Shown here piece after piece: positions 50,629 to 59,689 of a stretch of DNA of 64,000 nt. The DNA is from Moryella indoligenes (lineage in GTDB: Bacteria > Bacillota > Clostridia > Lachnospirales > Lachnospiraceae): contig NZ_JAUSTO010000010.1 of NCBI RefSeq assembly GCF_030812885.1, positions 14,620 to 78,619 on the forward strand. The letters are read 5' to 3'. Below the pieces are notes generated by a model. That model saw only the letters and a list, made by a program, of their open reading frames with translations. It was not told the DNA's origin and ran no database searches. Within the stretch, counting starts at the first letter, position 1. Every line of letters begins with the position of its first letter. The position numbers were made by a program, and so were the translations under genes.

Positions 50629-51366
50629 ATGAAGAAATCAAGTCAGGCGGGCGCAGCTATTACGCCCGCCGCTTCTTTAAGAGACACGAGCCATGCCGGC
50701 AGAGGCGCGCATGCGTCCGCTGATATGGCGACGCCTGATCAGGCGGGCAAAAGCGCTGTTTGCCCGGCCATTGTCAGGGACACAGGCCATCCCGTCTCTG
50801 CATCACCCCGGAAAAGCACGGCACTTCCGGAGGAAAAGTCAGAGTCACAGCGGCAGAGCCACGAATTTGGACCGGTTTATGACAAAAACAGCCGCATTCT
50901 GATACTGGGAAGCTTTCCTTCTGTGAAGTCGCGCGAGCAGGCTTTTTATTATGGGCATCCGCAGAATCGCTTCTGGAAGGTGTTGGCGGCGCTGTATCGG
51001 GAGACGCCTCCGCAGAGCATGGCAGAGAAGCGGGAATTTGCGCTGCGGCACGGGATTGCGCTCTGGGATGTGATAGAGAGCTGCGAGATACGCGGCTCCA
51101 GTGACGCGAGCATCCGAAATGTGGTTCCGGTAGAAATTGAGAGAATCACAGACTTCAGCCCCGTTGAAGGTATTTTTGTCAACGGGAGCACGGCAAAGAA
51201 GTACTATGACCGCTATCTGAAGAAGCGCTGCGGGAGAGAGGCTGTGCTGCTGCCATCCACAAGCCCCGCAAATGCGGCATGGAGTCTTCTGAAACTCACG
51301 GAGGTCTGGGGAGAGAAGCTTCTGCACCGAAGCAGCAGAGAGGGAAGCACTCCGGAGGTATCGTGA
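50629..51366 (+). CDS. DNA-deoxyinosine (hypoxanthine) glycosylase, UDG superfamily
   Basis: 245 residues as read from ATG 50629. The domain starts at about residue 80: YDKNSRILILGSFPSVKSRE, YYGHPQNRFWKVL, GIALWDVIESCEIRGSSDA and LPSTSPANAAW, the pattern of the Methanosarcina-type hypoxanthine-DNA glycosylase family, which excises deaminated adenine. Usual length is near 165, so an 80-residue Ala/Ser/Arg-rich N-terminal extension is odd. A terminator-like hairpin lies within its first codons, so translation may really begin later. ATG 50629 has AAAGGA upstream; M33 (50725) is an alternative. Confidence 0.82.
   Translation: MKKSSQAGAAITPAASLRDTSHAGRGAHASADMATPDQAGKSAVCPAIVRDTGHPVSASPRKSTALPEEKSESQRQSHEFGPVYDKNSRILILGSFPSVKSREQAFYYGHPQNRFWKVLAALYRETPPQSMAEKREFALRHGIALWDVIESCEIRGSSDASIRNVVPVEIERITDFSPVEGIFVNGSTAKKYYDRYLKKRCGREAVLLPSTSPANAAWSLLKLTEVWGEKLLHRSSREGSTPEVS
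50646..50678 (+). terminator. Terminator-like hairpin after ilvE, inside the 5' end of the next reading frame
   Basis: GGCGGGCG (50646-50653) pairs perfectly with CGCCCGCC (50663-50670) around a 9-base loop; GCTTCTTT follows. It lies 42-74 bases after the ilvE stop and 17 bases after the ATG of the glycosylase frame. Confidence 0.55.
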
Positions 51367-51377
51367 GAGGGAGCAGT

Positions 51378-52907
51378 ATGGCAAAGTGCATTATGATACA
51401 GGGAACCATGTCCGGCGCGGGCAAGAGTCTTCTGACCGCCGGGCTGTGCCGCGTGTTCCGGCAGGACGGATACCGCGTGCTGCCCTTCAAGTCTCAGAAT
51501 ATGGCGCTGAATTCCTACATCACCCCGGAGGGGCTTGAGATGGGGCGTGCGCAGGTGATGCAGGCGGAGGCGGCCGGCGTACAGCCCTCTGTCGATATGA
51601 ACCCTGTGCTCTTAAAGCCGACCGGGGACACCGGCTCGCAGCTCATTGTGCAGGGCGAGGTACGCGGAAATATGTCTGCGCGAGAGTATTTTGGGTATAA
51701 GAGGGAGCTGATTCCCGAGATCCTTGCGGCTTATCACCGCCTTCAAGCGCGCGCGGACATCATTGTGATCGAGGGGGCCGGAAGCCCTGCGGAGATCAAT
51801 CTCCGGGAAAATGACATCGTGAATATGGGGCTTGCAGAGCTGGTGGATGCCCCCGTGCTGCTGGTCGGCGATATAGACCGGGGAGGTGTGTTCGCGCAGC
51901 TCTATGGGACGGTGGCTCTGCTGAAGCAGCAGGAGCGCGACAGAATACGCGGACTCATCATCAATAAATTCCGGGGAGACCGGAGTATCCTGGAGCCGGG
52001 CATACGCATGATCGAGGAGCGGAGCCAAAAGCCGGTGGTGGGAGTCGTTCCCTGGAAGCCGCTGCGCCTGGAGGATGAGGACAGTCTGACGGAGCGCTTT
52101 TCCCTGCGGCGCGCTGGGCAGCTGGATCTCGCGGTGATTCGCTTTCCGCGCATCTCAAACTTCACGGATTTCGACGTGTTTGAGCGCTTTCCCGGCGTGT
52201 CGCTGCGCTACATCGCGAGTCCGCGGGAGCTCGGGGAGCCGGATCTTATTTTTCTTCCGGGCTCGAAAAACACCATCGGAGATCTCAGATGGCTGCGGGA
52301 ATCTGGCCTGGAGACGCTGGTGCAGAAGGCTGCGCGGCGCGGAACAGTGATCTTCGGCATCTGCGGCGGTTACCAGATGCTCGGCCGGGAGGTGCGGGAC
52401 CCGGAGGGCGTGGAGAGCGGCGGCAGTATACGCGGGATAGGGCTTCTGCCCATAGAGACGGTATTGACAAAGCAGAAGCTGCGCGCGCAGGTGGCGGGGC
52501 GCTTCGGGGAGCCGGGGGGCGCACTGCGTCAGCTTGGCGGAATGGCGTTTTGCGGCTATGAGATTCATATGGGGATCACGCGTGTTTTGGGCGAGATGGA
52601 GCATGACCCGCATCTCATCCTGCTTCACACCGCCGCCGGGGATGCAAGGCCGGATGGTCTGAGTGTGGGAAATGTCTACGGCAGCTATGTGCACGGGCTC
52701 TTTGACGAGGGGGCAATCGCGGAGACGATACTGCGGACGCTGGCGGCGCAGAAGGGGATAGATTTTACTGCGCCGGAGTTTGCGGATTATCGTGCATTTA
52801 AGGAGAGTCAGTATGCGCTGCTCGCGGACACGGTCCGGGAGTCGCTCAATATGAAGGAGCTGTATCGCTTCATGCAGGAGGCCTATGACGCGGGAAGAAC
52901 TGTTTGA
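51378..52907 (+). CDS. cobQ: Cobyric acid synthase
   Basis: 509 residues (also named CbiP). N-terminal P-loop IQGTMSGAGKSLL and the dethiobiotin-synthase-like fold; VIEGAGSPAEINL and GDIDRGGVFAQLYG follow. The C-terminal type 1 glutamine amidotransferase has IFGICGGYQMLG (catalytic Cys) and YGSYVHGLFD (His). It amidates four side-chain carboxylates of adenosylcobyrinate diamide. ATG 51378 lies just after GAGAGGGAGC; the frame is open upstream but without homology. Overlaps cobT by 23 bases. Confidence 0.95.
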   Translation: MAKCIMIQGTMSGAGKSLLTAGLCRVFRQDGYRVLPFKSQNMALNSYITPEGLEMGRAQVMQAEAAGVQPSVDMNPVLLKPTGDTGSQLIVQGEVRGNMSAREYFGYKRELIPEILAAYHRLQARADIIVIEGAGSPAEINLRENDIVNMGLAELVDAPVLLVGDIDRGGVFAQLYGTVALLKQQERDRIRGLIINKFRGDRSILEPGIRMIEERSQKPVVGVVPWKPLRLEDEDSLTERFSLRRAGQLDLAVIRFPRISNFTDFDVFERFPGVSLRYIASPRELGEPDLIFLPGSKNTIGDLRWLRESGLETLVQKAARRGTVIFGICGGYQMLGREVRDPEGVESGGSIRGIGLLPIETVLTKQKLRAQVAGRFGEPGGALRQLGGMAFCGYEIHMGITRVLGEMEHDPHLILLHTAAGDARPDGLSVGNVYGSYVHGLFDEGAIAETILRTLAAQKGIDFTAPEFADYRAFKESQYALLADTVRESLNMKELYRFMQEAYDAGRTV

Positions 52908-54180
52908 GCTTCGGCTGCCGGAGCAAAGGGTAGAGGCAGGGCGCAGAACGAAGGAGCGCTGGAATGCACTTGCGAAGCCGTTGGACGGGCTGGGACGCTT
53001 TGAGGAGATCTTTGTGCGCATCGGGGAGATACGCGGGACGGAGGAGATCGCGCTCACGCCGCGCTCGCTTCTTGTCTTCTGTGCGGACAATGGGATCGTT
53101 GCAGAGGGTGTGAGCCAGAGCGGGCAGGAAGTCACGGCGGTTGTCGCGGCCTCACTCGGAGACGGAAGCTCCAATGTGTGCCGCATGGCAGAGCGCTGCG
53201 CCGTACAGGTGATTCCGGTGGATATCGGTATAGCCGGAGGAAAGGTTCAACTAAAAGACGCTGCGCCCGATGAAATATTGCCTGGGCACAGCGCGGAGCT
53301 TCGCATCGCGGGAGTGAGAAGCTGTTCTGTGCGGCGGGGAACGCGGGATTTCCTGAGGGAGGCAGCGCTCACGGAGACAGAGCTTCTTCGGGCGATAGCC
53401 ATGGGGCGGGAGCTTGCGCACGAGAGGGCTGCGGCGGGAGATAAGCTGCTGGCGCTCGGTGAGATGGGCATAGGAAATACGACGAGCTCGGCGGCTGTGA
53501 TTTCCGCGCTGACGGGACTGCCGGCGGAGCAGACCGCCGGGCGGGGCGCAGGTCTCTCCGATGCGGGACTGCAGCGAAAGCGCGCGCTCATAGAGGCAGC
53601 GCTCTTGCGACATGGTCTGAAGGAGCCGGTTTATGACCCCGCAGAGCGAGGCTCTGCTGCGAAGCGCATGAAAGCAGAGACGCACAGCGCGCGGCCGGAG
53701 GGGCCGGAAGTTAAGCTGTGCCGGGGGAAAGCGCCCCGCTATCGCGACACAGCGCCGGAGGCGGAGCTCCTGCAGGGAGATGCACTCCGGAGGGCACGCT
53801 TTGAACGGGGGCTCGCGGCGCTTCGCTGTGTGGGCGGTCTGGATATCGCGGGAATGGTCGGGGCAATGATCGGCGCCGCAGAGTGTCGTCTCCCGTTGGT
53901 GCTGGACGGACTGATCACGGCAGCTGCGGCACTGGCCGCGGAGCAGCTCTGCCCGGGGATATGCCGCTTTATGCTGGCCTCGCACCGCGGGCGGGAAAAG
54001 GGATTTTCCGAGGTCTGCCGCATACTCTCGCTCCATCCGGTGATTGATGCGGACATGGCCCTCGGAGAGGGAAGCGGCGCGGTGATGCTCTTTCCGCTGC
54101 TGGATCTCGCGGGGGCAATCTATTCCAGCGGACGGAGCTTTGAGAGTATTCAGCTTTCGCCATACAGGAGGCTGTGCTGA
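52885..54180 (+). CDS. cobT: Nicotinate-nucleotide-dimethylbenzimidazole phosphoribosyltransferase
   Basis: 431 residues. Motifs: KPLDGLGRFEEIFVRIGEI, VFCADNGIVAEGVSQSGQEVT (split: CADNGI and EGVSQSGQ), LALGEMGIGNTTSSAAV and DGLITAAAALAAE near the end. It activates the lower-ligand base of cobalamin as its riboside phosphate. The family is usually about 350 residues; a charged, low-complexity insertion lies at about residues 256-310. ATG overlaps the cobQ end. Confidence 0.93.
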   Translation: MTREELFELRLPEQRVEAGRRTKERWNALAKPLDGLGRFEEIFVRIGEIRGTEEIALTPRSLLVFCADNGIVAEGVSQSGQEVTAVVAASLGDGSSNVCRMAERCAVQVIPVDIGIAGGKVQLKDAAPDEILPGHSAELRIAGVRSCSVRRGTRDFLREAALTETELLRAIAMGRELAHERAAAGDKLLALGEMGIGNTTSSAAVISALTGLPAEQTAGRGAGLSDAGLQRKRALIEAALLRHGLKEPVYDPAERGSAAKRMKAETHSARPEGPEVKLCRGKAPRYRDTAPEAELLQGDALRRARFERGLAALRCVGGLDIAGMVGAMIGAAECRLPLVLDGLITAAAALAAEQLCPGICRFMLASHRGREKGFSEVCRILSLHPVIDADMALGEGSGAVMLFPLLDLAGAIYSSGRSFESIQLSPYRRLC

Positions 54181-55184
54181 TGGAAATGCTTTTGCCTGAG
54201 ACAGCGCTACTGTGGCTGCTGCGCCTGCACACGCCGCTCGCCATTCTGCTGGGCTTTCTCACCGATCTCGTGCTGGGAGATCCGGAGAGCTGGTATCATC
54301 CCGTGCGGGCCATCGGTGCGCTGATCGCTGCACTGGAGCGAAGGCTCTATCCGGAGGGCGGCGCGGACAGGGAGAGATACTGCGCCGGTCTTGTGACAGC
54401 GCTGTTCGTGCCGTGTTTCAGCGGCGGACTGTGCTTTCTTCTGCTGCACTTTACCTATCGCCTCTCCTTTCCTCTGGGTTTTTTTCTGGAAACAGTGATG
54501 TGCTGGCAGCTGCTCGCAGTAAAAAGTCTTAAGGATGCGTCGCATAAGGTGTACAGTGCACTGCGCACAGAGGGACTGCCTGCGGCGCGGCATCAGGTCG
54601 CGAGGATCGTCGGAAGAGATACGGAGAGCTTGGATGAGCAGGGAGTGATCCGGGCGGCAGTGGAGACAGTCGCGGAAAATACTTCCGACGGCGTGACGGC
54701 GCCGCTCCTCTGGACCGCGCTCGGCGGACCGGCGGCGGGCTGGTTTTACAAGGCGGTCAATACCATGGATTCCATGATCGGCTACACAAATGAGCGCTAC
54801 CTTTTTTACGGGCGCGCAGCGGCTAAACTGGATGATGTGATGAACTACATTCCGGCGAGGGTCTCGGCCCTGCTGATGATTGCCGCTTCCGGGCTGCTGG
54901 GCCTTGACGCCGTCTCTGCCGCGCGGATATGGCGGAGAGACCGGCGAAGGCACAGGAGTCCAAACTCCGCGCAGACAGAGAGTGTCTGTGCAGGAGCACT
55001 GGGACTGCAGCTCGCGGGTGATGCGTATTATTTCGGAGAGCTCGTTAAGAAGCCGCATATCGGCGATGCGAGGCGGGAGCCGGAGGCAGAGGATATTTCC
55101 GCGGCCAATCGTCTGCTCTTTGGGACGGCGTTTCTGTCGCTGCTTGCGGCAGAGCTTGTATGCCTTGGAGTTCGGCTTCTGTGA
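54180..55184 (+). CDS. cbiB: Adenosylcobinamide-phosphate synthase
   Basis: 334-residue integral membrane enzyme that attaches aminopropanol phosphate to cobyric acid. N-terminal LGFLTDLVLGDPESWYHPVRAIG (split motif: GDPE...HPVR), then ETVAENTSDGVTAPLLW, VNTMDSMIGYTNERY and LDDVMNYIPARVSA are family signatures. ATG 54180 overlaps the cobT stop, with AGGAGG 8 bases upstream; an in-frame GTG at 54174 is too close to that site. Confidence 0.94.
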   Translation: MEMLLPETALLWLLRLHTPLAILLGFLTDLVLGDPESWYHPVRAIGALIAALERRLYPEGGADRERYCAGLVTALFVPCFSGGLCFLLLHFTYRLSFPLGFFLETVMCWQLLAVKSLKDASHKVYSALRTEGLPAARHQVARIVGRDTESLDEQGVIRAAVETVAENTSDGVTAPLLWTALGGPAAGWFYKAVNTMDSMIGYTNERYLFYGRAAAKLDDVMNYIPARVSALLMIAASGLLGLDAVSAARIWRRDRRRHRSPNSAQTESVCAGALGLQLAGDAYYFGELVKKPHIGDARREPEAEDISAANRLLFGTAFLSLLAAELVCLGVRLL

Positions 55185-55222
55185 GTGTGCAGCGGTGAAG
55201 GAGATAGGAGGGAAGAGACAGG

Positions 55223-56296
55223 ATGGAAGAGTGTTTTACTGAGAGTGCGCTGCGTCACGGCGGAGACATCTATCGAAACCGTGTACAGCTGGACTTCTCT
55301 GTCAACATTAACCCGCTGGGGATGCCGGGCAGCGCAGCTGCGGCGTTTTGCGGGAGTGTTCGGAAGCTCTCTGCCTACCCGGACTATGAGCAGGAGGCGC
55401 TGCGGAGACTGCTCGCAGCGCGCTGTGAATTCCCGGAGGAGTGCATTGCCTGCGGAAACGGCGCGTCAGAGCTCCTCCAGGCGGCTCTGCTCGCTCTGCA
55501 TCCACACTCGGTGCTGCTTCCGGTTCCCTCCTTTTCCGGCTATCGGCATGCTCTCAGGGGGCTCTCGCTGCTGCGGGAGGACGGCATCCGGATACGGGAG
55601 TTTCCGCTCGCGGAGAGCCGGGGATTTGCGCTGGACGCCTCGATACTGGAGACGCCGCCTGCGGAGCTCACCATCCTCTGCGCGCCGAATAATCCGGTGG
55701 GAAATATCATAGATCTCAATTTGCTTCGGGCGCTTCTGGATCGCTGCCGCAGGGAGTGCGCGCATCTTCTGTTGGATATCTGCTTTCTTTTACTCTGTGC
55801 AGACGGCGAAGTGCTTTCGCGGCGGATTCTGGAGCTTGCGCGTGCATATCCGGAGCTGATACTGGTGAACGCTCTCACAAAGAGCCACGCGCTGCCGGGG
55901 CTTCGGGTGGGTTGGGCGCTCTGCGCGGACAGCAGCATCATCCGTGCGCTGCGTCTCATGCAGCCGGAGTGGAGCCTGTCTGTCCCGGGTATGGAGACAG
56001 CGCGCGCGGCGCTCACCGGGGATCAGGAGTATCTGCGGCGCGCGCGGGAGCTCATCCGAAAGGAGCGCGCCTATCTTGTGCGGGGGCTTACGCGCCTCGG
56101 CTTTCACTGCTTTCCGGGGGAGGCCAATTTCATTTTGTTCCATGCGGAGCGGGAGTTACAGGAGGCGCTCTTGCAGCGCGCGGTGCTGATAAGGCGCTGC
56201 GAGGATTATGTGGGACTTGATGCACATTACTACCGCATTGCGGTGCGGCGGAGAAGTGAGAACCGGGAGCTGCTCCGCATACTGGCGGAGCTGTAG
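55223..56296 (+). CDS. cobD: Threonine-phosphate decarboxylase-like aminotransferase (CobD/HisC family)
   Basis: 357-residue fold-type I PLP enzyme. Motifs: LDFSVNINPLGMP (typical of CobD), CGNGASELLQAAL, LCAPNNPVGN, and NALTKSHALPGLRVGW with the PLP Lys. CobD of Salmonella decarboxylates threonine phosphate to aminopropanol phosphate, the substrate of CbiB encoded just upstream; that neighbour supports this over histidinol-phosphate aminotransferase. ATG 55223 has GGAGGGAAG upstream. Confidence 0.85.
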   Translation: MEECFTESALRHGGDIYRNRVQLDFSVNINPLGMPGSAAAAFCGSVRKLSAYPDYEQEALRRLLAARCEFPEECIACGNGASELLQAALLALHPHSVLLPVPSFSGYRHALRGLSLLREDGIRIREFPLAESRGFALDASILETPPAELTILCAPNNPVGNIIDLNLLRALLDRCRRECAHLLLDICFLLLCADGEVLSRRILELARAYPELILVNALTKSHALPGLRVGWALCADSSIIRALRLMQPEWSLSVPGMETARAALTGDQEYLRRARELIRKERAYLVRGLTRLGFHCFPGEANFILFHAERELQEALLQRAVLIRRCEDYVGLDAHYYRIAVRRRSENRELLRILAEL

Positions 56297-56402
56297 CTTC
56301 GTCCGGATGAAGCGTGAGCGCAGCTTCGGAATAAAGACCGTGAGCTGCAGACAGAGTGACTGTGGGCAGAATGCCGGCGGGAGGAACAGAAGGAGAGAAT
56401 AT

Positions 56403-57059
56403 ATGGAGCAAACAGAGAGAGCCGGAGCGCTGCGTCCCATGGAGATTGAGCGGAGGAGCTTTGAGATCATCGATGCGGAGCTTAAGAAAATGGGCAGGGA
56501 GATTCCGGCAGAGCTGCGTCCGGTGCTGTACCGCGTGATCCACACGACGGCAGATTTTGAGTATGCGGATACGCTTTATGTCTCGGAGGGAGCCATTCGG
56601 CAGGCGCTGGATGCGCTGCGTCCCGGAGCGCTGATTGTGACGGACACCAATATGGCGCTGTCCGGTCTGCACAAGAGCGCAGTGCGAAAGCTCGGCATGG
56701 AGTGCATCTGTTTTATGGCAGATCCAGGGGTGGCAGAGGAGGCAAAGCGACGGGGCTGTACGCGGGCACTGGTCAGCATGGAGAGAGCGGCTGCGGAGCA
56801 GAGACAGGTGATACTTGCGGTGGGAAATGCGCCGACTGCGCTGCTGCGCATCACGGAGCTGTCACGGGAGGGCTTTCGCCCGGCGCTGGTTGTCGGTGTA
56901 CCTGTGGGCTTTGTCAATGTGGTGCAGTCAAAGGAGGCACTCATTGCGACGGGGCTCCCCTGTATTGTAAATCGCGGAAGAAAGGGCGGCAGCAATGTGG
57001 CGGCGGCAATCGTGAATGCCCTGATGTATATGAAGGATGAGACGAGAGGAGAGGGCTGA
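56403..57059 (+). CDS. cbiC: Precorrin-8X (cobalt-precorrin-8) methylmutase
   Basis: 218 residues. IERRSFEIIDAEL, PVLYRVIHTTADFEYADTL (split: VIHTTADFEY), GALIVTDTNMALSG and VGNAPTALLRITEL are the CobH/CbiC signatures; the His of VIHTTAD is the catalytic residue in the family. It moves a methyl group from C11 to C12 to give hydrogenobyrinate or cobyrinate. ATG 56403 has GAAGGAGAG upstream. Its stop overlaps the next start (TGATG). Confidence 0.94.
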   Translation: MEQTERAGALRPMEIERRSFEIIDAELKKMGREIPAELRPVLYRVIHTTADFEYADTLYVSEGAIRQALDALRPGALIVTDTNMALSGLHKSAVRKLGMECICFMADPGVAEEAKRRGCTRALVSMERAAAEQRQVILAVGNAPTALLRITELSREGFRPALVVGVPVGFVNVVQSKEALIATGLPCIVNRGRKGGSNVAAAIVNALMYMKDETRGEG

Positions 57060-57847
57060 TGGTTCATTTTGTGGGAGCGGGCTCCGGTGCGGCAGATCTG
57101 ATTACGCTTCGCGGTGCGCGGCTGCTCGGCGAGGCGGATGTGGTGATCTACGCGGGTTCGCTGGTGAACCCTGCGCTGCTCTCTGCGTGCAGGGAGGGGG
57201 CGCGGATTTACGACAGCGCATATCTCACGCTTCCGGAGGTGACGGCGCTCATGCTGGAGGCAGAGCAGAGAGGAGAGACAACCGTGCGGCTGCACACGGG
57301 AGATCCGAGTCTCTTTGGCGCGATACGGGAGCAGATGGATGTGCTGGACAGAGAGGGGATTTCCTATGATGTGACGCCGGGCGTCAGCTCCTTCACCGCG
57401 GCGGCAGCAGCACTGAAGCTGGAATTTACCCTGCCTGAGTGTTCGCAGACTCTGATTATAAGCCGCATGGCGGGGCGCACACCGGTGCCGGAGCGGGAGT
57501 CGATTGAGGCGCTCGCGTCTCACGGCGCAGGGATGGCGATTTTCCTGAGCGCGGGGATGGCGGGAAAGCTCTCGGAGGCGCTGATGCGGGGCGGCTACAG
57601 CAAGGACACCCCGGCAGCGATCGTATACAAGGCGAGCTGGCCGGAGGAGAAGTGCTTTATCTGTACGGTCGGAACGCTTCCGGAGACAGCGGAGCGAAAC
57701 GGCATCTCAAAGACAGGAATGATACTGGTCGGGGAGTTTGTGACACATCGGCGCTATGCGCGCTCCAAGCTGTATGATCCGGACTTTACGACGGAGTATC
57801 GCGAGGGCAATGCTGACAGGGGGCATTGCGGCGACGGCTCGAATTGA
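57059..57847 (+). CDS. cbiF: Precorrin-4/cobalt-precorrin-4 C11-methyltransferase
   Basis: 262 residues of the tetrapyrrole methylase fold. N-terminal VHFVGAGSGAADLITLRG, VVIYAGSLVNPALL and LHTGDPSLFGAIREQM match CobM/CbiF, which methylates C11 using SAM. ATG overlaps the cbiC stop. The last 15 residues go beyond the usual end and look unstructured. Confidence 0.93.
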   Translation: MVHFVGAGSGAADLITLRGARLLGEADVVIYAGSLVNPALLSACREGARIYDSAYLTLPEVTALMLEAEQRGETTVRLHTGDPSLFGAIREQMDVLDREGISYDVTPGVSSFTAAAAALKLEFTLPECSQTLIISRMAGRTPVPERESIEALASHGAGMAIFLSAGMAGKLSEALMRGGYSKDTPAAIVYKASWPEEKCFICTVGTLPETAERNGISKTGMILVGEFVTHRRYARSKLYDPDFTTEYREGNADRGHCGDGSN

Positions 57848-57932
57848 GACGGGCTGCTCTGCGGCGTGGAATCCAGAGCTGACAGCTGCTGTTCGAACAG
57901 AAGATAAGTGTCGGAAATGAAGAGGGAGAGTT

Positions 57933-58673
57933 ATGTGCAAAATAAAAGAGGTCGCTGTGGTCGGCATGGGACCGGGAGCAGAGGAGGGAATCACCGTTGA
58001 AGCGCTGAATACCCTGGAGCAGGCCGAAGTGATCGTGGGTTATCCGGTCTACCTTGCGCTGCTGCCGGAGCGCTTTCGGGAAAAGGAGCAGCTGTCCACG
58101 CCGATGCGCGCGGAGGAGGAGCGCTGCCGCATGGCTTTTCAGGAGGCACAGAAGGGCAGGCGCACGGTGATGCTGTGCAGCGGGGACGCCGGCGTCTACG
58201 GCATGGCCTCGCTCATGCTGGAGCTTCGGCCGGAATACCCGGACTGCTCTGTCCGGGTGATTGCCGGCGTGACGGCGGCGCTCAGCGGGGCCGCACGGCT
58301 CGGCGCGCCGCTGGGCACGGACTTCAGTGTGATCAGTTTAAGCGATCTGCTCACTCCATGGGAGAAGATCGAGACGCGCCTCCGGGCGGCTGCAGAGTCG
58401 GATATGAATATTGCGCTCTACAACCCCTCCAGCCGGAAGCGCGCGGATTATTTGAAGCGAGCCTGTGATATCCTGCTGGAATATCTTCCCGGGGAGCGCT
58501 GCTGCGGTTATGTGAAGCGCATCGGCCGGGACGGAGAGGAGCGGCGGCTCCTCACGCTCTCTGAGCTCCGGGAGGCAGAGACCGATATGTTTACGACTGT
58601 TTTTATCGGAAGCTCTGCGACGGAGCGGAGCGGAGAGTTTCTTCTGACGCGTCGCGGCTACAGAAGAGGATAG
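57933..58673 (+). CDS. cbiH: Precorrin-3B/cobalt-factor III C17-methyltransferase
   Basis: 246 residues, tetrapyrrole methylase family. VAVVGMGPGAEEGITVEAL, VIVGYPVYLALLP, LCSGDAGVYGMA and IALYNPSSRKRADYL are typical of CobJ/CbiH. It methylates C17 and drives ring contraction. Last of the seven B12 genes; its stop lies one base from the end of the convergent NYN gene. An 85-base gap separates it from cbiF. Confidence 0.93.
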   Translation: MCKIKEVAVVGMGPGAEEGITVEALNTLEQAEVIVGYPVYLALLPERFREKEQLSTPMRAEEERCRMAFQEAQKGRRTVMLCSGDAGVYGMASLMLELRPEYPDCSVRVIAGVTAALSGAARLGAPLGTDFSVISLSDLLTPWEKIETRLRAAAESDMNIALYNPSSRKRADYLKRACDILLEYLPGERCCGYVKRIGRDGEERRLLTLSELREAETDMFTTVFIGSSATERSGEFLLTRRGYRRG

Positions 58674-58674
58674 C

Positions 58675-59418
58675 TCACTGCTTCAGGCGGAAGTAGACGT
58701 TCAGCGACTGCCTGCGGCTCTCGAAGAGCTGGAGAGAGGCGATGAACTGCACAAATTTCTTGTACTGGAAGTTTCGGACGTCGAAGTCCGGGAACTGCTT
58801 GCTCAGGAGATTTCCGAGAAGGCTTGAGGAGATCCAGCCGTCGTCGTCGGAATTCTCCTCGGCGATAGCGATGAGCGCCTTCCGCACGGTCTTCAGGCGC
58901 ACGCCGGAGGGGGCGGATTTCTCAGCGGTGTCTGGCTTTTCATCCTTCGCGGGGCGCTGCTCCTTAAGACTTGCCTTGTACAGGATATCAATGTAGGAGA
59001 ACTTGTTGCAGGCGCTGATAAAGCTCTTTGGCGTCTTCTGTTCGCCCATGCCTAGTACATACTTCTCAGATTCTCTGAGCCGCGCCGCAAGCCGCGTGAA
59101 GTCGGAGTCGGAGGAGACGATGCAGAAGCAGTCGAGCGGCCCGGTGTAGAGCAGATCCATGGCATCGATGATGAGAGCCGAGTCCGAGGCGTTTTTTCCT
59201 GAGACATTGGAGTACTGCTGTATGGGCTGTACGGAATTGTCGAGGATAATATTGCGCCAGGAGCCCATCTGCTGACTGGTCCAGTCCCCGTAGATGCGCT
59301 TGATGATGATATTTCCGAGATTGTTTGCTTCATTCAGCACGATGTCAATATACTTGCTGGCCACATTTTCCGCGTCAATCAGAACTGCAACCCGCTTTTC
59401 CCTGTTCTCTTCGCTCAT
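58675..59418 (-). CDS. NYN-domain ribonuclease-like protein with C-terminal OST-HTH/LOTUS domain
   Basis: 247 residues. N-terminal VAVLIDAENVASKYID, ALIIDAMDLLY and CIVSSDSDFTRLAARLRE carry the acidic residues of the NYN (PIN-like) nuclease fold. A charged linker (about residues 150-175) leads to a LOTUS-type domain (WISSSLLGNLLSKQFPDFD). Such LabA/DUF88 proteins are thought to cut or bind RNA; the target is unknown. ATG with GGAGGTAC upstream; a GC hairpin lies directly before that ribosome site. Confidence 0.88.
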   Translation of the reverse strand: MSEENREKRVAVLIDAENVASKYIDIVLNEANNLGNIIIKRIYGDWTSQQMGSWRNIILDNSVQPIQQYSNVSGKNASDSALIIDAMDLLYTGPLDCFCIVSSDSDFTRLAARLRESEKYVLGMGEQKTPKSFISACNKFSYIDILYKASLKEQRPAKDEKPDTAEKSAPSGVRLKTVRKALIAIAEENSDDDGWISSSLLGNLLSKQFPDFDVRNFQYKKFVQFIASLQLFESRRQSLNVYFRLKQ

Positions 59419-59428
59419 AGTACCTCCT

Positions 59429-59450
59429 GCCCGCCTTGGCGCGGGCTTTT
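59429..59450. other. GC hairpin next to the NYN gene ribosome site
   Basis: GCCCGC (59429-59434) and GCGGGC (59441-59446) pair around a 6-base loop, followed by TTTTATTATTTT on the plus strand. On the minus strand the stem ends just before AGGAGG of the NYN gene. Either a plus-strand terminator or a leader structure that tunes translation. Confidence 0.45.
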
Positions 59451-59572
59451 ATTATTTTATTTACAGTGTTAAAGTTTGCTCCCACAATGTACCTGCACAG
59501 CAGCAGGGAGCAGAGTTCATGGAGCGCCCGAATTCTTATAAAAAAAGTTCGCTTAAATTCAGACGCATCGTG

Positions 59573-59578
59573 TATAAT
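59573..59578 (+). promoter_or_regulatory. -10 box of a possible promoter for the transglutaminase-like gene
   Basis: A perfect TATAAT, 111 bases before the TTG start at 59690. No good -35 lies 16-19 bases upstream, so this rests on the -10 alone. Confidence 0.35.
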
Positions 59579-59689
59579 CAATGCATTCTGAATCAAGTGA
59601 AGTGTGACGTTATAAGTATATTCAGTATAGCACAGACAGGTAAATTTTCAGGGATATTTATTTCTGAGAGACAGCAGAGAGGTAGAGGA

